A stretch of DNA of 64,000 nt from Bacillota bacterium. Lineage in GTDB: Bacteria > Bacillota > Clostridia > Acetivibrionales > DSM-2933. The notes below the pieces were generated by a model, which saw only the letters and a list, made by a program, of their open reading frames with translations, did no database searches and had not been told where the DNA came from. The stretch spans positions 33,455-97,454 of the forward strand of contig JAEYYB010000033.1 in NCBI GenBank assembly GCA_023430975.1, written 5' to 3'. Position 1 is the first letter of the stretch. Every line of letters begins with the position of its first letter. Positions 16,897 to 26,340 of this stretch are shown piece after piece. The translations under genes were made by a program, and so were the position numbers.

Positions 16897-18837
16897 CTAT
16901 TGCTTCAAGTCAAGGCTTTTAGATACCATAGTAAATGCCTCTGCTCTTGTTACCTTTCCATTTGGTACAAACTTGTTGCCACTATAGCCGTTGATCAATT
17001 TAATATCATAAGCTGTTGTAACATAACCTACCGCCCATTTAGGAATGCTATTAGCATCGGTAAATCCAAGTTTGTTTGTAGATTCCTTATAACCAATAGA
17101 TCTTACAAGCATTGCTGCCATCTCAGTTCTGGTCAAAATATTTGATGCTCTGAATGTCTTATCGTTATAACCCTCAATTATTCCAGCCTTATACGCAGCA
17201 TAAACATATGGTTTTGCCCAAGATGGTATATTGCTGTCATCCTTAAACTTAACATCTGGATTATCAACCAGCTTTAGACCTTTCATTTTAACGAAAACTA
17301 CAGCTATCTCAGCTCTTGTTAACACTCCATTAGGTTTTATTGTTCCATCCTTATACCCTGTAATAATACCCTTCTGGATCAAATTAATTATATACTGTTC
17401 AGCCCAATGACCGCTAATATCAGAAGCTCCCGGATACTTATTAGTAGGTTGAATCACTACTGGTGTTGGTGTAGTCTTTGAAGTCGGTGTCTGTATTTTT
17501 ATAGCAGTGGCTGTTGCTTTTGGTGTTGCAGTTGCAGTCGCTGTAGGCGTTGCTGTCGCTGTTGCAGTTGGTGTTGGTGTTGATGCGACATATCCACCAC
17601 CGCTACCGGAACCTGATGATCCTTGAGTTGGTGTTGGTTTTACTGTTGATGTTGGTGTTGATGATACTGCATCTGTACCTGTTGGTGTTGGTGTTGATGA
17701 TGCTGCATCTGTACCTGTTGGTGTCGGTGTATATGAAGCTGCTGGTGTTGCATCTGTAGCTTCTGCTGTTGGTGTTGATGATGCTGCATCTGTAGCTGTT
17801 GCTGTTGGTGTAACTGCATCTGTACCTGTTGGTGTCGGTGTATTTGCATCTGTACCTGTTACTGTTGGTGTAACTGCAGCTGTGCCTGTTGGTGTTGCTG
17901 TTGGTGTATTTGGTGCCTTAGTAGCTGTGTTTGTTGGCGTTGGCGTATTTGTTGGTTCTGGTGTTGCTGTGTTTGTTGGTGTTGGTGTATTTGTTGGTTT
18001 TGGTGTTGCTGTGTTTGTTGGTGTTGCTGTGTTTGTTGGTGTTGGCGTATTTGTTGGTTCTGGTGTTGCTGTATTTGTTGGTGTTGCTGTGTTTGTTGGA
18101 GTTGGAGTATTTGTTGGTTCTGGAGTTGCTGTTTTTGTTGCTGTTGCTGTATTTGTTGGTATTGCTGTATTTGTTGGTGTTGCTGTATTTGTTGGTTCTG
18201 GAGTTGCTGTGTTTGTTGGTGTTGATGTATTTGTTGGTTCAAGTGTCGGTTCTTCAGTTGGTGTTGGTGTTGCTGAAACTGGCAATTTAACACCACCATC
18301 TTGCCAAATAACATCTATTGTGTACATCTGTTCTTCATCCATATCAAAACTTGAAGCTGATCCAATAGAGTCGATCTTTATGAAAGCAGAATCGCCTGCA
18401 TTGGCATTAATTTCAAATTTTAGATTTGCAAATACTCCAGCTTCATCTATAGGAAACTCTCCCTGTGATGCATCACTAAAGAGTATCTTAATAATTCCAT
18501 CCGACTTCTTATTGCTTGAAAAATCATATGAATTCTTTACAATTTCGCCTAAGGATACCACTTGTTTTTTGGATGGAGGTACAAGTGTTAATGAACTGCT
18601 ATCATACGTGATTGTAAAATTAATATTATTTATCCCATTGATTGGCATCTCTTCAAATTCAAAATTTACTGGTACCTCTACTGTCTCACCAGGAGCTCCA
18701 TTTACCTCTCCAATTACTATTTTGACTTTACCGCTTAATGGTTGATCTCCTGCAAAGGCAACTAATGAACTGTTACCTAAAATCATGAAGATCAAACAAA
18801 AAATAAGCAACTTACTTACTCTACTCTTTAATTTCAT
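16897..18837 (-). CDS. Cell-surface anchoring scaffoldin: cohesin, Thr/Pro linker, three SLH repeats
   Basis: A 646-residue exported protein. Signal peptide to about Ala29; one cohesin domain (about 37-185: KIVIGEVNGAPGETVEVPV, then FTITYDSSSLTLV and FSDASQGEFP); a linker of about 280 residues (188-465) made of TNTATPEPTNTPTP-type and TPTGTDA-type repeats with a short Gly/Ser patch; and three S-layer homology repeats (about 472-646) that bind secondary wall polymer. Such proteins hold dockerin-bearing enzymes or scaffoldins on the cell surface, as OlpA-type proteins do in C. thermocellum. The cohesin looks nearer type I than type II by eye, not tested. A second SLH gene is next upstream. Confidence 0.92.
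   Translation of the reverse strand: MKLKSRVSKLLIFCLIFMILGNSSLVAFAGDQPLSGKVKIVIGEVNGAPGETVEVPVNFEFEEMPINGINNINFTITYDSSSLTLVPPSKKQVVSLGEIVKNSYDFSSNKKSDGIIKILFSDASQGEFPIDEAGVFANLKFEINANAGDSAFIKIDSIGSASSFDMDEEQMYTIDVIWQDGGVKLPVSATPTPTEEPTLEPTNTSTPTNTATPEPTNTATPTNTAIPTNTATATKTATPEPTNTPTPTNTATPTNTATPEPTNTPTPTNTATPTNTATPKPTNTPTPTNTATPEPTNTPTPTNTATKAPNTPTATPTGTAAVTPTVTGTDANTPTPTGTDAVTPTATATDAASSTPTAEATDATPAASYTPTPTGTDAASSTPTPTGTDAVSSTPTSTVKPTPTQGSSGSGSGGGYVASTPTPTATATATPTATATATPKATATAIKIQTPTSKTTPTPVVIQPTNKYPGASDISGHWAEQYIINLIQKGIITGYKDGTIKPNGVLTRAEIAVVFVKMKGLKLVDNPDVKFKDDSNIPSWAKPYVYAAYKAGIIEGYNDKTFRASNILTRTEMAAMLVRSIGYKESTNKLGFTDANSIPKWAVGYVTTAYDIKLINGYSGNKFVPNGKVTRAEAFTMVSKSLDLKQ
17443..18276. repeat. 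Low-complexity tandem repeats coding the Thr/Pro linker
   Basis: Within the scaffoldin gene, units coding TNTATPEPTNTPTP repeat many times between about 17930 and 18245, then TPTGTDA-type units and finally TATATP units. The repetition also opens long false frames on both strands. Slipped-strand length changes are likely here. Confidence 0.85.
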
Positions 18838-19191
18838 TTAAAATTCCTCCTATTATCTCTTTAGATAAAATATTTATATAAAAAACCATAGCAAATCAAG
18901 GCAAATCACCATTGACTTTGCATTGGTTTTTGAAGACATAAAATTATCTCGGAAAATCAGAAATGTAATATGTACAAAACCTTTTACTTATATAAAACAA
19001 GGCATTTCCGAAAGTAACTTCTAAATACCCTATTGTTTGAATCACTTTGACTTAACAATAGAATGAACTGTCTTTCATAAAACTCACAAATACAATACAC
19101 ATTGTAACATAAAGCAATAAATAATTACAATAAATAATTACAATAAAAAATTACAATAAATTTACAATTTTTAGTTTTTAACTTATGTTAT
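18838..19191. other. AT-rich intergenic region between two SLH protein genes
   Basis: No gene seen. It presumably holds the scaffoldin promoter; near the left gene end there are short direct repeats of AATAATTACAATAA (about 19119-19165). Confidence 0.55.
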
Positions 19192-20223
19192 CTAGTTTGC
19201 AAATACAGTAATAGTAGCAACTCCAGCTTGTCCCCCTACAGAAATTACTCTACCATTTATGGTGAAGTCTCTCTTAGGTAAAACTGTTGAAGCATCAGTA
19301 TACTGCTTAACATAATCAATAACAGGGTTTACTTCATTACTCGAAAACTTACTTTTCAGTATACTTTCAGTTTCTTTACTTTGAATGTCCAAACCCTTTT
19401 TTAAGTCAATGCTAATCATGATTTCAGCTATTTCAAAATCTGTCTTAACATTAACTGTCAGACTGTTAGGGATCTTATAACCTTTCACTTCGGTATAGGA
19501 AGTAGAAGTACCTTGGGCCTCTCCGCCTCCATTTGCCCTCTTAAACTCCTCAGGGTTTTCCCTATATTCCAATGCACGTATTACCATCTCACTAACCTCT
19601 GCCCTTGTTGCTGTCTGCATTGGCTTAAATGTCCTTGCACCTTCCTTGCCATATCCCATTATAAGATATTCATTAAAAGCAGCATCTATCCATTTGGAAT
19701 CGATGTTCTGGGCATCAGTAAAGACTGAAGTACCTGAAGTCGAAGGCTCAATTTTTAAAAGCTTGCAAATCATTTTGGCCATATCTTTTCTTTTCATGCC
19801 GTTATTATAATTGTAGTTGTCCCCGTCCTCGATCACTCCTAATTCTTTAGCCCTATTTACATAATTTGCATACCACTGACCCTTTGCCAGTTCTTCCTTA
19901 TATCCCGCAGCAGCTAATAATAGTTTTGTAAATTCCGCTACCTTAATCTGTGTCTGGGGTCTGAAGGTTCCATCTTTATAGCCGTCTATACCCTGCATTC
20001 CTACCAATTTTGACAAACTTTTTACATACCAGTGTGAAGATTTAACGTCAGAAAACTTTTTAGTTGTGTATGTAACCAATCTGTCAAGTTTTGCCTTTAC
20101 AACTTCGACTGTTGGTGCCTGTCCATCTAAAATGGATTCTAAAGTATCTCCGGCAGCAAAGACATTTAAAACACCGCTTACAAGTATACACAGTGTAATA
20201 AAAATTGATAACACCTTTCTCAT
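19192..20223 (-). CDS. SLH-domain surface protein
   Basis: About 343 residues from the ATG at 20223 (AGGGAGTGG eight bases upstream; the open frame runs to 20274). Signal peptide to about Ala24 (LVSGVLNVFAAG). Three S-layer homology repeats follow, marked by SSHWYVKSLSKLVG, DGYKDGTFRPQTQI, KGQWYANYVNRAKELG and a final SKWIDAAFNEYLIMGYG. The C-terminal 100 residues are a beta-rich region I do not recognise, ending VISVGGQAGVATITVFAN. Unlike most surface proteins the SLH repeats are N-terminal. It lies upstream of the cohesin-SLH gene, same strand, but with its own intergenic space. Confidence 0.87.
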   Translation of the reverse strand: MRKVLSIFITLCILVSGVLNVFAAGDTLESILDGQAPTVEVVKAKLDRLVTYTTKKFSDVKSSHWYVKSLSKLVGMQGIDGYKDGTFRPQTQIKVAEFTKLLLAAAGYKEELAKGQWYANYVNRAKELGVIEDGDNYNYNNGMKRKDMAKMICKLLKIEPSTSGTSVFTDAQNIDSKWIDAAFNEYLIMGYGKEGARTFKPMQTATRAEVSEMVIRALEYRENPEEFKRANGGGEAQGTSTSYTEVKGYKIPNSLTVNVKTDFEIAEIMISIDLKKGLDIQSKETESILKSKFSSNEVNPVIDYVKQYTDASTVLPKRDFTINGRVISVGGQAGVATITVFAN

Positions 20224-20283
20224 TTTCTTAACCACTCCCTTATAAAATTTAATATTAGTTTTATAATGTCTCACGACAGTTAT

Positions 20284-20381
20284 TAATGGCTAAGAAATAA
20301 CATCCGATTCTCATCGTCCAAAACCCCGTTAAATCGTAGGGATTATGTCCTCGAGAATACAAAGTTATTTCTAAGGCATTA
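20284..20381. repeat. Palindromic intergenic element (second family)
   Basis: About 98 bp with imperfect 18-base terminal inverted repeats ending in TAAGGCATTA. The TTTCTAAGGCATT motif recurs near 5420. Confidence 0.6.
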
Positions 20382-20539
20382 CTTATCAAAATTTAAAATC
20401 ACTTTGTGATTTATTTTTTAAGCTTTTAAGAATGAATGCATGTTTATAAATTGACTTTCATTAGAATACCATAATAAATAATAATTGTAAATTTTTATTC
20501 AACTAATTTTTTAAAATTTTCTGTCAGTTATAAAAAATA

Positions 20540-20600
20540 ATAAGTTATTTATCATTAGGCATAAAAAACTTTCTTTTATGCAAACTCATAAATAACTTAT
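20540..20600. repeat. Long perfect hairpin
   Basis: 13-bp perfect arms with a nested 8-bp stem; could fold as a cruciform or act as a terminator for the gene on either side. Confidence 0.55.
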
Positions 20601-20685
20601 AAACTAGTACACTAAACTTTCATAATCATTATGATATTCGCAACCTCTATATAATATTATACAACAAATATTTTTCTTTTGGCTA

Positions 20686-21174
20686 TTATTTTGAAGGGAT
20701 TGGAGAAAAATTTTCTGCTTGTGGCGTTGGAGTACTGGTACTAGCCGAAACCAAGCCTTTAGGTTCTTCCTTTACATCCATATCTTCCTGTGTTACCACA
20801 TAGTCCTTATCTTTATAAAATGGCTTTCCTCCCTCATAAGTTATGGTTTCATCCTTTATCTTTCCATCTAAAGTACTTGTCATATCTTCGCCATTCATTT
20901 TTTCAATGTTAAATACAATTTCCTCACCGCTTAGTGAATACTTGCCTGTAAAAACCATCTTGGACGAATTACTTTCTTCAAGAGTTGTAACGAATGTTCC
21001 GTTATTTTTCAAAAGTATTGATGATTTGTAATTCGTGTACATACCAATATGCGCAGGCACCTTACTATCATTAGCAGGCAAATTACTCTCTTTTTTGCTT
21101 TTGTCGCTGCATGAAGTAAATAAGAGCATAATGCATAACAGTGAAACTACAGTTAATATAATTTTTCTAGCCAC
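20686..21174 (-). CDS. Putative lipoprotein, unknown function
   Basis: About 162 residues from a GTG at 21174, six bases after GGTGG; an ATG at 21192 is in frame but has no ribosome binding site. A lipobox LFTSC follows a hydrophobic stretch, so Cys is probably lipidated and the protein faces outside. The body is short beta strands (MVFTGKYSLSGEEIVFNIE, TSTLDGKIKDETITYEG) resembling small lipoproteins with a lipocalin-like META or DUF-type fold; I cannot assign a family. The C-terminus is Pro/Thr rich. It stands downstream of the SLH protein gene and upstream of the Tad operon end. Confidence 0.7.
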   Translation of the reverse strand: MARKIILTVVSLLCIMLLFTSCSDKSKKESNLPANDSKVPAHIGMYTNYKSSILLKNNGTFVTTLEESNSSKMVFTGKYSLSGEEIVFNIEKMNGEDMTSTLDGKIKDETITYEGGKPFYKDKDYVVTQEDMDVKEEPKGLVSASTSTPTPQAENFSPIPSK

Positions 21175-21376
21175 AATACCCCACCTTTTCATCTAATTAA
21201 ATTCATATTATTATAAAAACACTTAATATTATTTATTTTACCAGCAATTGAGTTTCCTGTCCATAAGGTTAGGTTATTCCCAAAAAATAACTGGCCATCT
21301 GGGGATTTCAAAAATATTGATTTTACTACTCTTCAACATAAAAAATTGACCAAGGAAATTTTTGAACTTTCTTTAT

Positions 21377-21913
21377 TTACCCCAAAAAACTAAAACCAAA
21401 AAGAAACATGTCTATCATTGATATTATAGTACCTCCCAAAACAGCATATGAAAACCTGAAAAGTCCATTTTTGTCATTTGCAAAATCCTGATACTTATCG
21501 ACTTTCATCAACATAAAGGTAGTTTTAATGTAATTAAATAAATACTTAAACCTTTGCAATGCATTTTTTCTCAACAATAAAATAATTACAGATATAAATC
21601 CTCCAAATATAAATGAATAAGCAAGACAGGCTACAATAAATTTCCATCCCATAATGGCACCTATGGCACAGTAGAGTTTAATATCACCTGCCCCCAACAT
21701 CCTTAATGCAAAAAAAATAAAAAGAACAATTATCGGTATAAAAACTGCGATAATTGTATCTTTAAACCCTTCGATGCCATATAAATAAGTGTTTATGAAA
21801 ATTCCCAAAACTACTGCCGGATATGTTACTAGATTTTTTATTTTGAATGACCTAATATCATTATAAACAGCTGAAACTATCACCAGAAAAAGCAATGCAA
21901 TCTTTACTTCCAT
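21377..21913 (-). CDS. A24 prepilin peptidase, CpaA/TadV-like
   Basis: A 178-residue integral membrane protein. Asp19 in YNDIRSFKIKN and Asp77 in GAGDIKLY are the two aspartates expected of an A24 prepilin peptidase; the methylase domain of larger PilD proteins is absent, as is normal for TadV/CpaA. It should remove the leader of Flp and TadE-type prepilins at the cytoplasmic membrane face. It is the last gene of the main Tad operon, seven bases after the PP2C phosphatase. A second A24 enzyme is encoded two genes upstream, at 24445-25065. Confidence 0.9.
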   Translation of the reverse strand: MEVKIALLFLVIVSAVYNDIRSFKIKNLVTYPAVVLGIFINTYLYGIEGFKDTIIAVFIPIIVLFIFFALRMLGAGDIKLYCAIGAIMGWKFIVACLAYSFIFGGFISVIILLLRKNALQRFKYLFNYIKTTFMLMKVDKYQDFANDKNGLFRFSYAVLGGTIISMIDMFLFGFSFLG

Positions 21914-21920
21914 TGATTCT

Positions 21921-22769
21921 TCATCTCCTTTTTAAAATGCCCTTAATCCTTTCCAACAGAATTTTTGCAAAACAGCTTGACTGTGGGTACACCATAATCA
22001 GCGAGATATTGTCCCTCTCCCCTCTCCTTTTTACATATGATATAAGATCTCCGGCAAGCTCATCACCATATGATGGATTTTCTCTCAATAACACTACTCC
22101 CTTTAGCAAATCATTGTCCATTAATTTATCATAAAATCCATCACTGCAAATAAGAAATACATCCCTATTTTCTATAATGCCTTTTTTCGTATATATATCT
22201 AACTCAGTAAATACCCCTAAACACTGGGTCAATATATTCCTCTTGGGATGATTTCTAGCCTCTTTAGGTGTAATATTTCCAGAAATCACCTGATATGCTA
22301 CCCATGTATGGTCACAAGTCAGCTGTACAACTTCCTTTCCTATCCTGTAAATCCTGCTGTCACCGATATGCTTAATCAGAAACTCAGAGTTATATATAAA
22401 AAGAACAGTTAGTGTAGTACCGGCTTTTTCACCTGTTTGAGAAGCATAGCAGTATATTTCGCTGTTAACCTTATTAAAAAGTTCCTGGAGAGAAATTTCC
22501 AAATGTTCAAAAAGTTTTTTACTATTGCTATTACTATTACTTTTTAGAATATCAGGAAGATATTCCTCCCACCATACATTAAGAGCGTCACATGTCATCC
22601 TGCTAGCTACTTCTCCATGGGAAAGCCCTCCCATTCCATCGGCAACCGCGAATACTCCATATGTTGAATATTTATTTTTCCCTACCCTTATAAAAATACT
22701 GTCCTGGTTTACTGTTTTAACAATGCCTGCATCAGTTGATGAAGAATAGTACAAAGATATACCTGACAT
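21921..22769 (-). CDS. PP2C-family serine/threonine protein phosphatase
   Basis: A 282-residue metal-dependent phosphatase. Motifs are VKTVNQDSIF near residue 20, FAVADGMGGLSHGE with metal-binding Asp44, HIGDSRIYRI, and LICSDGFYDKL. It should remove phosphate from Ser/Thr in partner proteins. It sits between the FHA protein and prepilin peptidase in the Tad operon, nine bases from the FHA gene; this pairing suggests phospho-dependent control of pilus assembly. No matching Ser/Thr kinase gene is in the window. The start has GGAGTAAGTT upstream. Confidence 0.92.
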   Translation of the reverse strand: MSGISLYYSSSTDAGIVKTVNQDSIFIRVGKNKYSTYGVFAVADGMGGLSHGEVASRMTCDALNVWWEEYLPDILKSNSNSNSKKLFEHLEISLQELFNKVNSEIYCYASQTGEKAGTTLTVLFIYNSEFLIKHIGDSRIYRIGKEVVQLTCDHTWVAYQVISGNITPKEARNHPKRNILTQCLGVFTELDIYTKKGIIENRDVFLICSDGFYDKLMDNDLLKGVVLLRENPSYGDELAGDLISYVKRRGERDNISLIMVYPQSSCFAKILLERIKGILKRR

Positions 22770-22778
22770 AACTTACTC

Positions 22779-24371
22779 CTAAACACCTAAAAATTCAAAC
22801 TCCATATTTGCAATCCCTATTATATCGTGTTTTTTAATCTCAACCTCGAAATTACTCTTGATCCTTTCGGAATTCACATATGTGCCGTTACTGGAGTTTA
22901 GATCCTTTATAAAGAAATGACCATCCCTTTTTATGATTTCAGTGTGAATTTTACTGACACTTGTATTGTTAATTTCACAATCCACCTCAGTTTTGAGCCT
23001 CCCAATCAAAAAACTGTCCTTATTTATTATTATTTTCATATTCTTCCCATCGTTTTTGCCAATCAAGTATGGGAAATTGGGAGTTTCCTTCAAAATCACC
23101 GTATCGTCCTTACAATTATCATAAAGAATTTCAGTACCCATATCATTTAACGGCATTCTTCTAGCTGCATCACATTCTATTTCCTTAAGCCCTGTATATA
23201 TCTCTTTGGGTTTTATTTCATTATCCTTAGGAATTATATCACTATCCTTTGGTCTTGAACCATTTTGATTGCTCTTTGAACCTAAGTAAATGGATTTGCT
23301 ATCCGTAATATTTGCCGGTATCATTTTGTTCTTATCAAATAAATTTCTCATAATGAGGAAATCAACTGCAGCTAATACTATTGCAACTCCCAGTATGATG
23401 CTAAAATCCTGATTCTTACTTTTTAATACACCAATTACAGAAATCCCAATTATCATTATAACTAATGCCTGCAGCCCAATTGCAGCATATATGGACTTCT
23501 TTGGATAAATCAATGCTTTGTCCAAAGTACTGCTTGAATTAACACCTATCGGAATGAATGTATTATTTGGCTTTTGATCTTTCAGCTTGTTTGTACCTGA
23601 AGATGGAGGTATATTTATGGCAGACTTTTGATCCGCTGCAGCTGCCTTTGGAAGCTTAATCTCCTGAGAATTATCCCTTTCCTTAATAGGACTGCATTTT
23701 TGCTGTCCAATATTGTTTTGTGTATTATTTTGTATATTATTTTTCGGAGCAATTTCCTCTGAAAAGCTTCTATTTGAATCAGACTTTGATTCCGTCTTAT
23801 ATCGAAAACCAGTTAAAAAATTTATAAACTCCTTTATGCTGAATATATCTTCCCGTAGCTGAATCCTTATTCTTTGAAGAAAGCCCAGTTCCTCGTTTTC
23901 ATCTATCCTCACAAGATCATCAATCAATTTCTTTACAAACTCTACAAATACTTCCTTAAAGCTTACCTGGAAATTTACAGGTATGTAAATCAGGGATGCA
24001 TCCAAATTCGCCGGATTTACATATATCATGTCTTCATCAATTGCAAAATTTTTATCATGTGCATAATAGTTTTTACAGTCTAATATAGTTTTGCAAATAG
24101 AAATCAGGAGGTCTAAAAACTCATCCTTCTTAAGATTTTTTCTTTTAAGCAGTTTACTTAATGTAATTTTTGAGGTTATATTGTAAAAAATCATATATTC
24201 GTTATTTTTAACCCTTAATGACAGAGGCACAATGTTCGCATGAGGATTTTGTTCAATCATTTCAATCTGAAGCTTTTGAAGATTACCCCCCTCTAAATTC
24301 CTAAGTACCAAATAGCTTGATGAAGAATCACTTTCAAATTCAAACCTGAAAAGGTCCTTTAGATAGCTCAT
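22779..24371 (-). CDS. FHA-domain membrane protein (DUF6382-like N-terminus)
   Basis: About 530 residues. An N-terminal domain of about 180 residues (FRFEFESDSSSSYLVLRN) resembles DUF6382; a disordered Asn/Lys-rich stretch follows, then two membrane helices near residues 295-345, another polar linker, and a C-terminal FHA domain (about 440-530) with FLIGR, SVSKIHTEI and DLNSSNGTYVN. The FHA fold binds phosphothreonine peptides. Its position next to a PP2C phosphatase and within the Tad operon suggests a role in phospho-signalling to the pilus machine; no direct evidence. The ATG at 24371 follows AAGGTGGGG; the frame extends to a GTG at 24383. Confidence 0.88.
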   Translation of the reverse strand: MSYLKDLFRFEFESDSSSSYLVLRNLEGGNLQKLQIEMIEQNPHANIVPLSLRVKNNEYMIFYNITSKITLSKLLKRKNLKKDEFLDLLISICKTILDCKNYYAHDKNFAIDEDMIYVNPANLDASLIYIPVNFQVSFKEVFVEFVKKLIDDLVRIDENEELGFLQRIRIQLREDIFSIKEFINFLTGFRYKTESKSDSNRSFSEEIAPKNNIQNNTQNNIGQQKCSPIKERDNSQEIKLPKAAAADQKSAINIPPSSGTNKLKDQKPNNTFIPIGVNSSSTLDKALIYPKKSIYAAIGLQALVIMIIGISVIGVLKSKNQDFSIILGVAIVLAAVDFLIMRNLFDKNKMIPANITDSKSIYLGSKSNQNGSRPKDSDIIPKDNEIKPKEIYTGLKEIECDAARRMPLNDMGTEILYDNCKDDTVILKETPNFPYLIGKNDGKNMKIIINKDSFLIGRLKTEVDCEINNTSVSKIHTEIIKRDGHFFIKDLNSSNGTYVNSERIKSNFEVEIKKHDIIGIANMEFEFLGV

Positions 24372-24444
24372 ATATGACCCCACCTTTTAATTAGTAATTA
24401 CCAAAATATAGCATAGGTTATTTTTAATTATTCCTTTAGTTCCA

Positions 24445-25065
24445 TCAAAATATGGACACCAGAAATCCTGCCAAAATAAAGGGACTGAACGGTAATAACA
24501 CTTTCTTGTCCATATGTCTTATAACTATCATTATGATGCCTGTAAAAAATGTAAACAAAAATGCAATAATTATCGTCGTCAATAGATCACCGGGTTCTAA
24601 AAAAAGTGCCGAGCATGCCAAAAGCTTTACATCACCTGCACCTATTCCGCCTCTTGAGGTCTTATAAATAATACAAAATACACCTGTAACTAATAAAAAC
24701 ATTATCAGCATTCCAATAAATGCATCTGTTGTTTGCATAAACAAGTTAATAATCAGCCCAATAATCATGAATGTAGCTATTAGCATGTTAGGTATCTGCT
24801 TACTGCTAAAATCCTCCATTGCAACAGCAAACATAAATGCTGAATAAAAACAAAACTTCACAAGTTCATTAAAATTTGCTGCCTTGTAATAGATAAACAG
24901 GTACATGGCTACAATAAAAATCTGCATCAAATAATAGCTTGCATCCTTAAAAAAAACACATTTGTAATCTTCTAAAATATCACCGGACAATGCTTTTCTG
25001 CTAGCATAAATATTCAGAATATTTCCAGCAATTATACCTATAAGTACCATCAATATGTAATGCAT
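24445..25065 (-). CDS. A24 prepilin peptidase (second copy)
   Basis: A 206-residue polytopic membrane protein. The two catalytic aspartates are Asp85 in AMEDFSSKQIPN and Asp145 in GGIGAGDVKLL. The Cys-rich methylase region of PilD is missing. It lies in the Tad operon between a TadE-like protein and the FHA gene, so the operon has two A24 enzymes, which may divide the major pilin and TadE-type pseudopilins between them. AGGAGG precedes the ATG at 25065. Confidence 0.9.
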   Translation of the reverse strand: MHYILMVLIGIIAGNILNIYASRKALSGDILEDYKCVFFKDASYYLMQIFIVAMYLFIYYKAANFNELVKFCFYSAFMFAVAMEDFSSKQIPNMLIATFMIIGLIINLFMQTTDAFIGMLIMFLLVTGVFCIIYKTSRGGIGAGDVKLLACSALFLEPGDLLTTIIIAFLFTFFTGIIMIVIRHMDKKVLLPFSPFILAGFLVSIF

Positions 25066-25073
25066 AAGTCCTC

Positions 25074-26330
25074 CTAGGATTCTTTTGCTCTCTTTTCAAT
25101 ATATTCCTCAATGGTTAGTTTGACTCCTGGTTTACCTGAATTAAGCTCAGTCTCCAAATCTGTTATTTCAGCAGTTTTTGTACCTTTCGGGATAATAATT
25201 CTAACATTCCTGTTCTTTATGGAAAACTCCGTTTTTATTCCATTTTGAATCACCACTACCTTGCCGTTATAATCTTTAGCCAGGTTCACTTCCGATTCAA
25301 TTTCCTTTTTCAGCTTATTTATATCACTGTATGAAGATAGTGTTACATCAATACTTCGCATGTTGGTAGCAGTTCCAGTATTAACATCAAATATATCAAC
25401 TGCCCCTCCTGTTCTATTTACTACATTTCCGCCAAACCTTCTGATTATCTCATTTCCTCTGGCAAGTGCCCCTAGATCCCATAGATTATCTTCTTGTTCA
25501 TCTTCATTCTTTGCCTCTTCCTGCTTGTTTTTAAGCCTCTTGGAATGTTGTCCGTCACCATCAAGCCATCCAACAACAAGTGCCTTTTGCTCTATTCTTA
25601 GTTCAGGAATAATTGGCAGCGGTGTTATTGGCTCTATCGTGTAGCTTACAACGATTTTTATTGTCTTTTTATCCTTAAACAGGGTTGTCCCTGTAAAGTC
25701 CAAACCATCATATCCACCTATTATATTTAGCTTTTTTAAGGCAATGTCCTCATCATAAATATCGGTTGCAATATGTTTTCTCATCATGATTCTTACAATT
25801 ATTTCAGACAATTCTTCCCTTCCGCTCTCTAAAAGCCCATGGGCAACAAGTGCAGAAATACTTGCAACTTCTTTCTTGATTCCACCCTTCCATCCATTCG
25901 GGTGTCCCTTAATCTCGTTGTATATACCTTTAAGCTTATCAACATCTGCCTTTCCATCATTGTACAATCCTTGTATCTCTTCAAAATTGAACTTATCTAC
26001 ATCATTTGACAAATTTCCCAGCTTACCGATCTTATCATTTACTGAGTTTACAGTCTCAACAACAGTATCGATGCGGGATGCCGCTGTTGCTTCCTTTTCA
26101 GTCAAAAAGTCTTCTGTAGTGTCATTAAGTGCCTGAAGTTTACTGACTGAATACAGATAACTATATGATGAAATTTCTTTAGCCGACTCGTCAAGTGCAT
26201 GCTGAATTATGGAATGGATATAGGCCACCCTGATAAAATAGGCTATTGTAAGAACTACAAGAATTACCACAGGCAGTGCACATGCAGCTTCAATTGTAAG
26301 GGATCCTCTTTTTTTTGCTGGTATTGTCAT
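25074..26330 (-). CDS. Long TadE-like pilus protein
   Basis: A 418-residue protein with a TadE-type start: basic KKRGSLTIEAACALPVVILV with the conserved Glu just inside the membrane helix, then a long extracellular part. The remainder is unusual: an alpha-helical region (about 45-190) and a mixed domain ending with YIEKRAKES. TadE proteins are usually 130-250 residues, so this one is extended. It lies between the DUF5702-like gene and the second prepilin peptidase, spaced eight to ten bases from each. A minor pilin or tip component is a reasonable reading. Confidence 0.8.
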   Translation of the reverse strand: MTIPAKKRGSLTIEAACALPVVILVVLTIAYFIRVAYIHSIIQHALDESAKEISSYSYLYSVSKLQALNDTTEDFLTEKEATAASRIDTVVETVNSVNDKIGKLGNLSNDVDKFNFEEIQGLYNDGKADVDKLKGIYNEIKGHPNGWKGGIKKEVASISALVAHGLLESGREELSEIIVRIMMRKHIATDIYDEDIALKKLNIIGGYDGLDFTGTTLFKDKKTIKIVVSYTIEPITPLPIIPELRIEQKALVVGWLDGDGQHSKRLKNKQEEAKNEDEQEDNLWDLGALARGNEIIRRFGGNVVNRTGGAVDIFDVNTGTATNMRSIDVTLSSYSDINKLKKEIESEVNLAKDYNGKVVVIQNGIKTEFSIKNRNVRIIIPKGTKTAEITDLETELNSGKPGVKLTIEEYIEKRAKES

Positions 26331-26340
26331 AAAATACCTC

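Larger units (their letters stand above)
20275..20685. other. Intergenic region with two palindromic blocks
   Basis: No gene seen in about 410 bases. Bases 20284-20381 have arms TAATGGCTAAGAAATAAC and GTTATTTCTAAGGCATTA; bases 20540-20600 have perfect arms ATAAGTTATTTAT and ATAAATAACTTAT with a nested GCATAAAA/TTTTATGC stem. Confidence 0.65.

Noticed and set aside
17882..18745. 287-residue open frame on the plus strand and a Gln/His-rich 151-residue frame on the minus strand within the scaffoldin gene
   Set aside because: Both are products of the Thr/Pro repeat DNA read in other frames; the peptides are simple Val/Gly/Phe or Gln/His repeats with no domain and no ribosome binding site.
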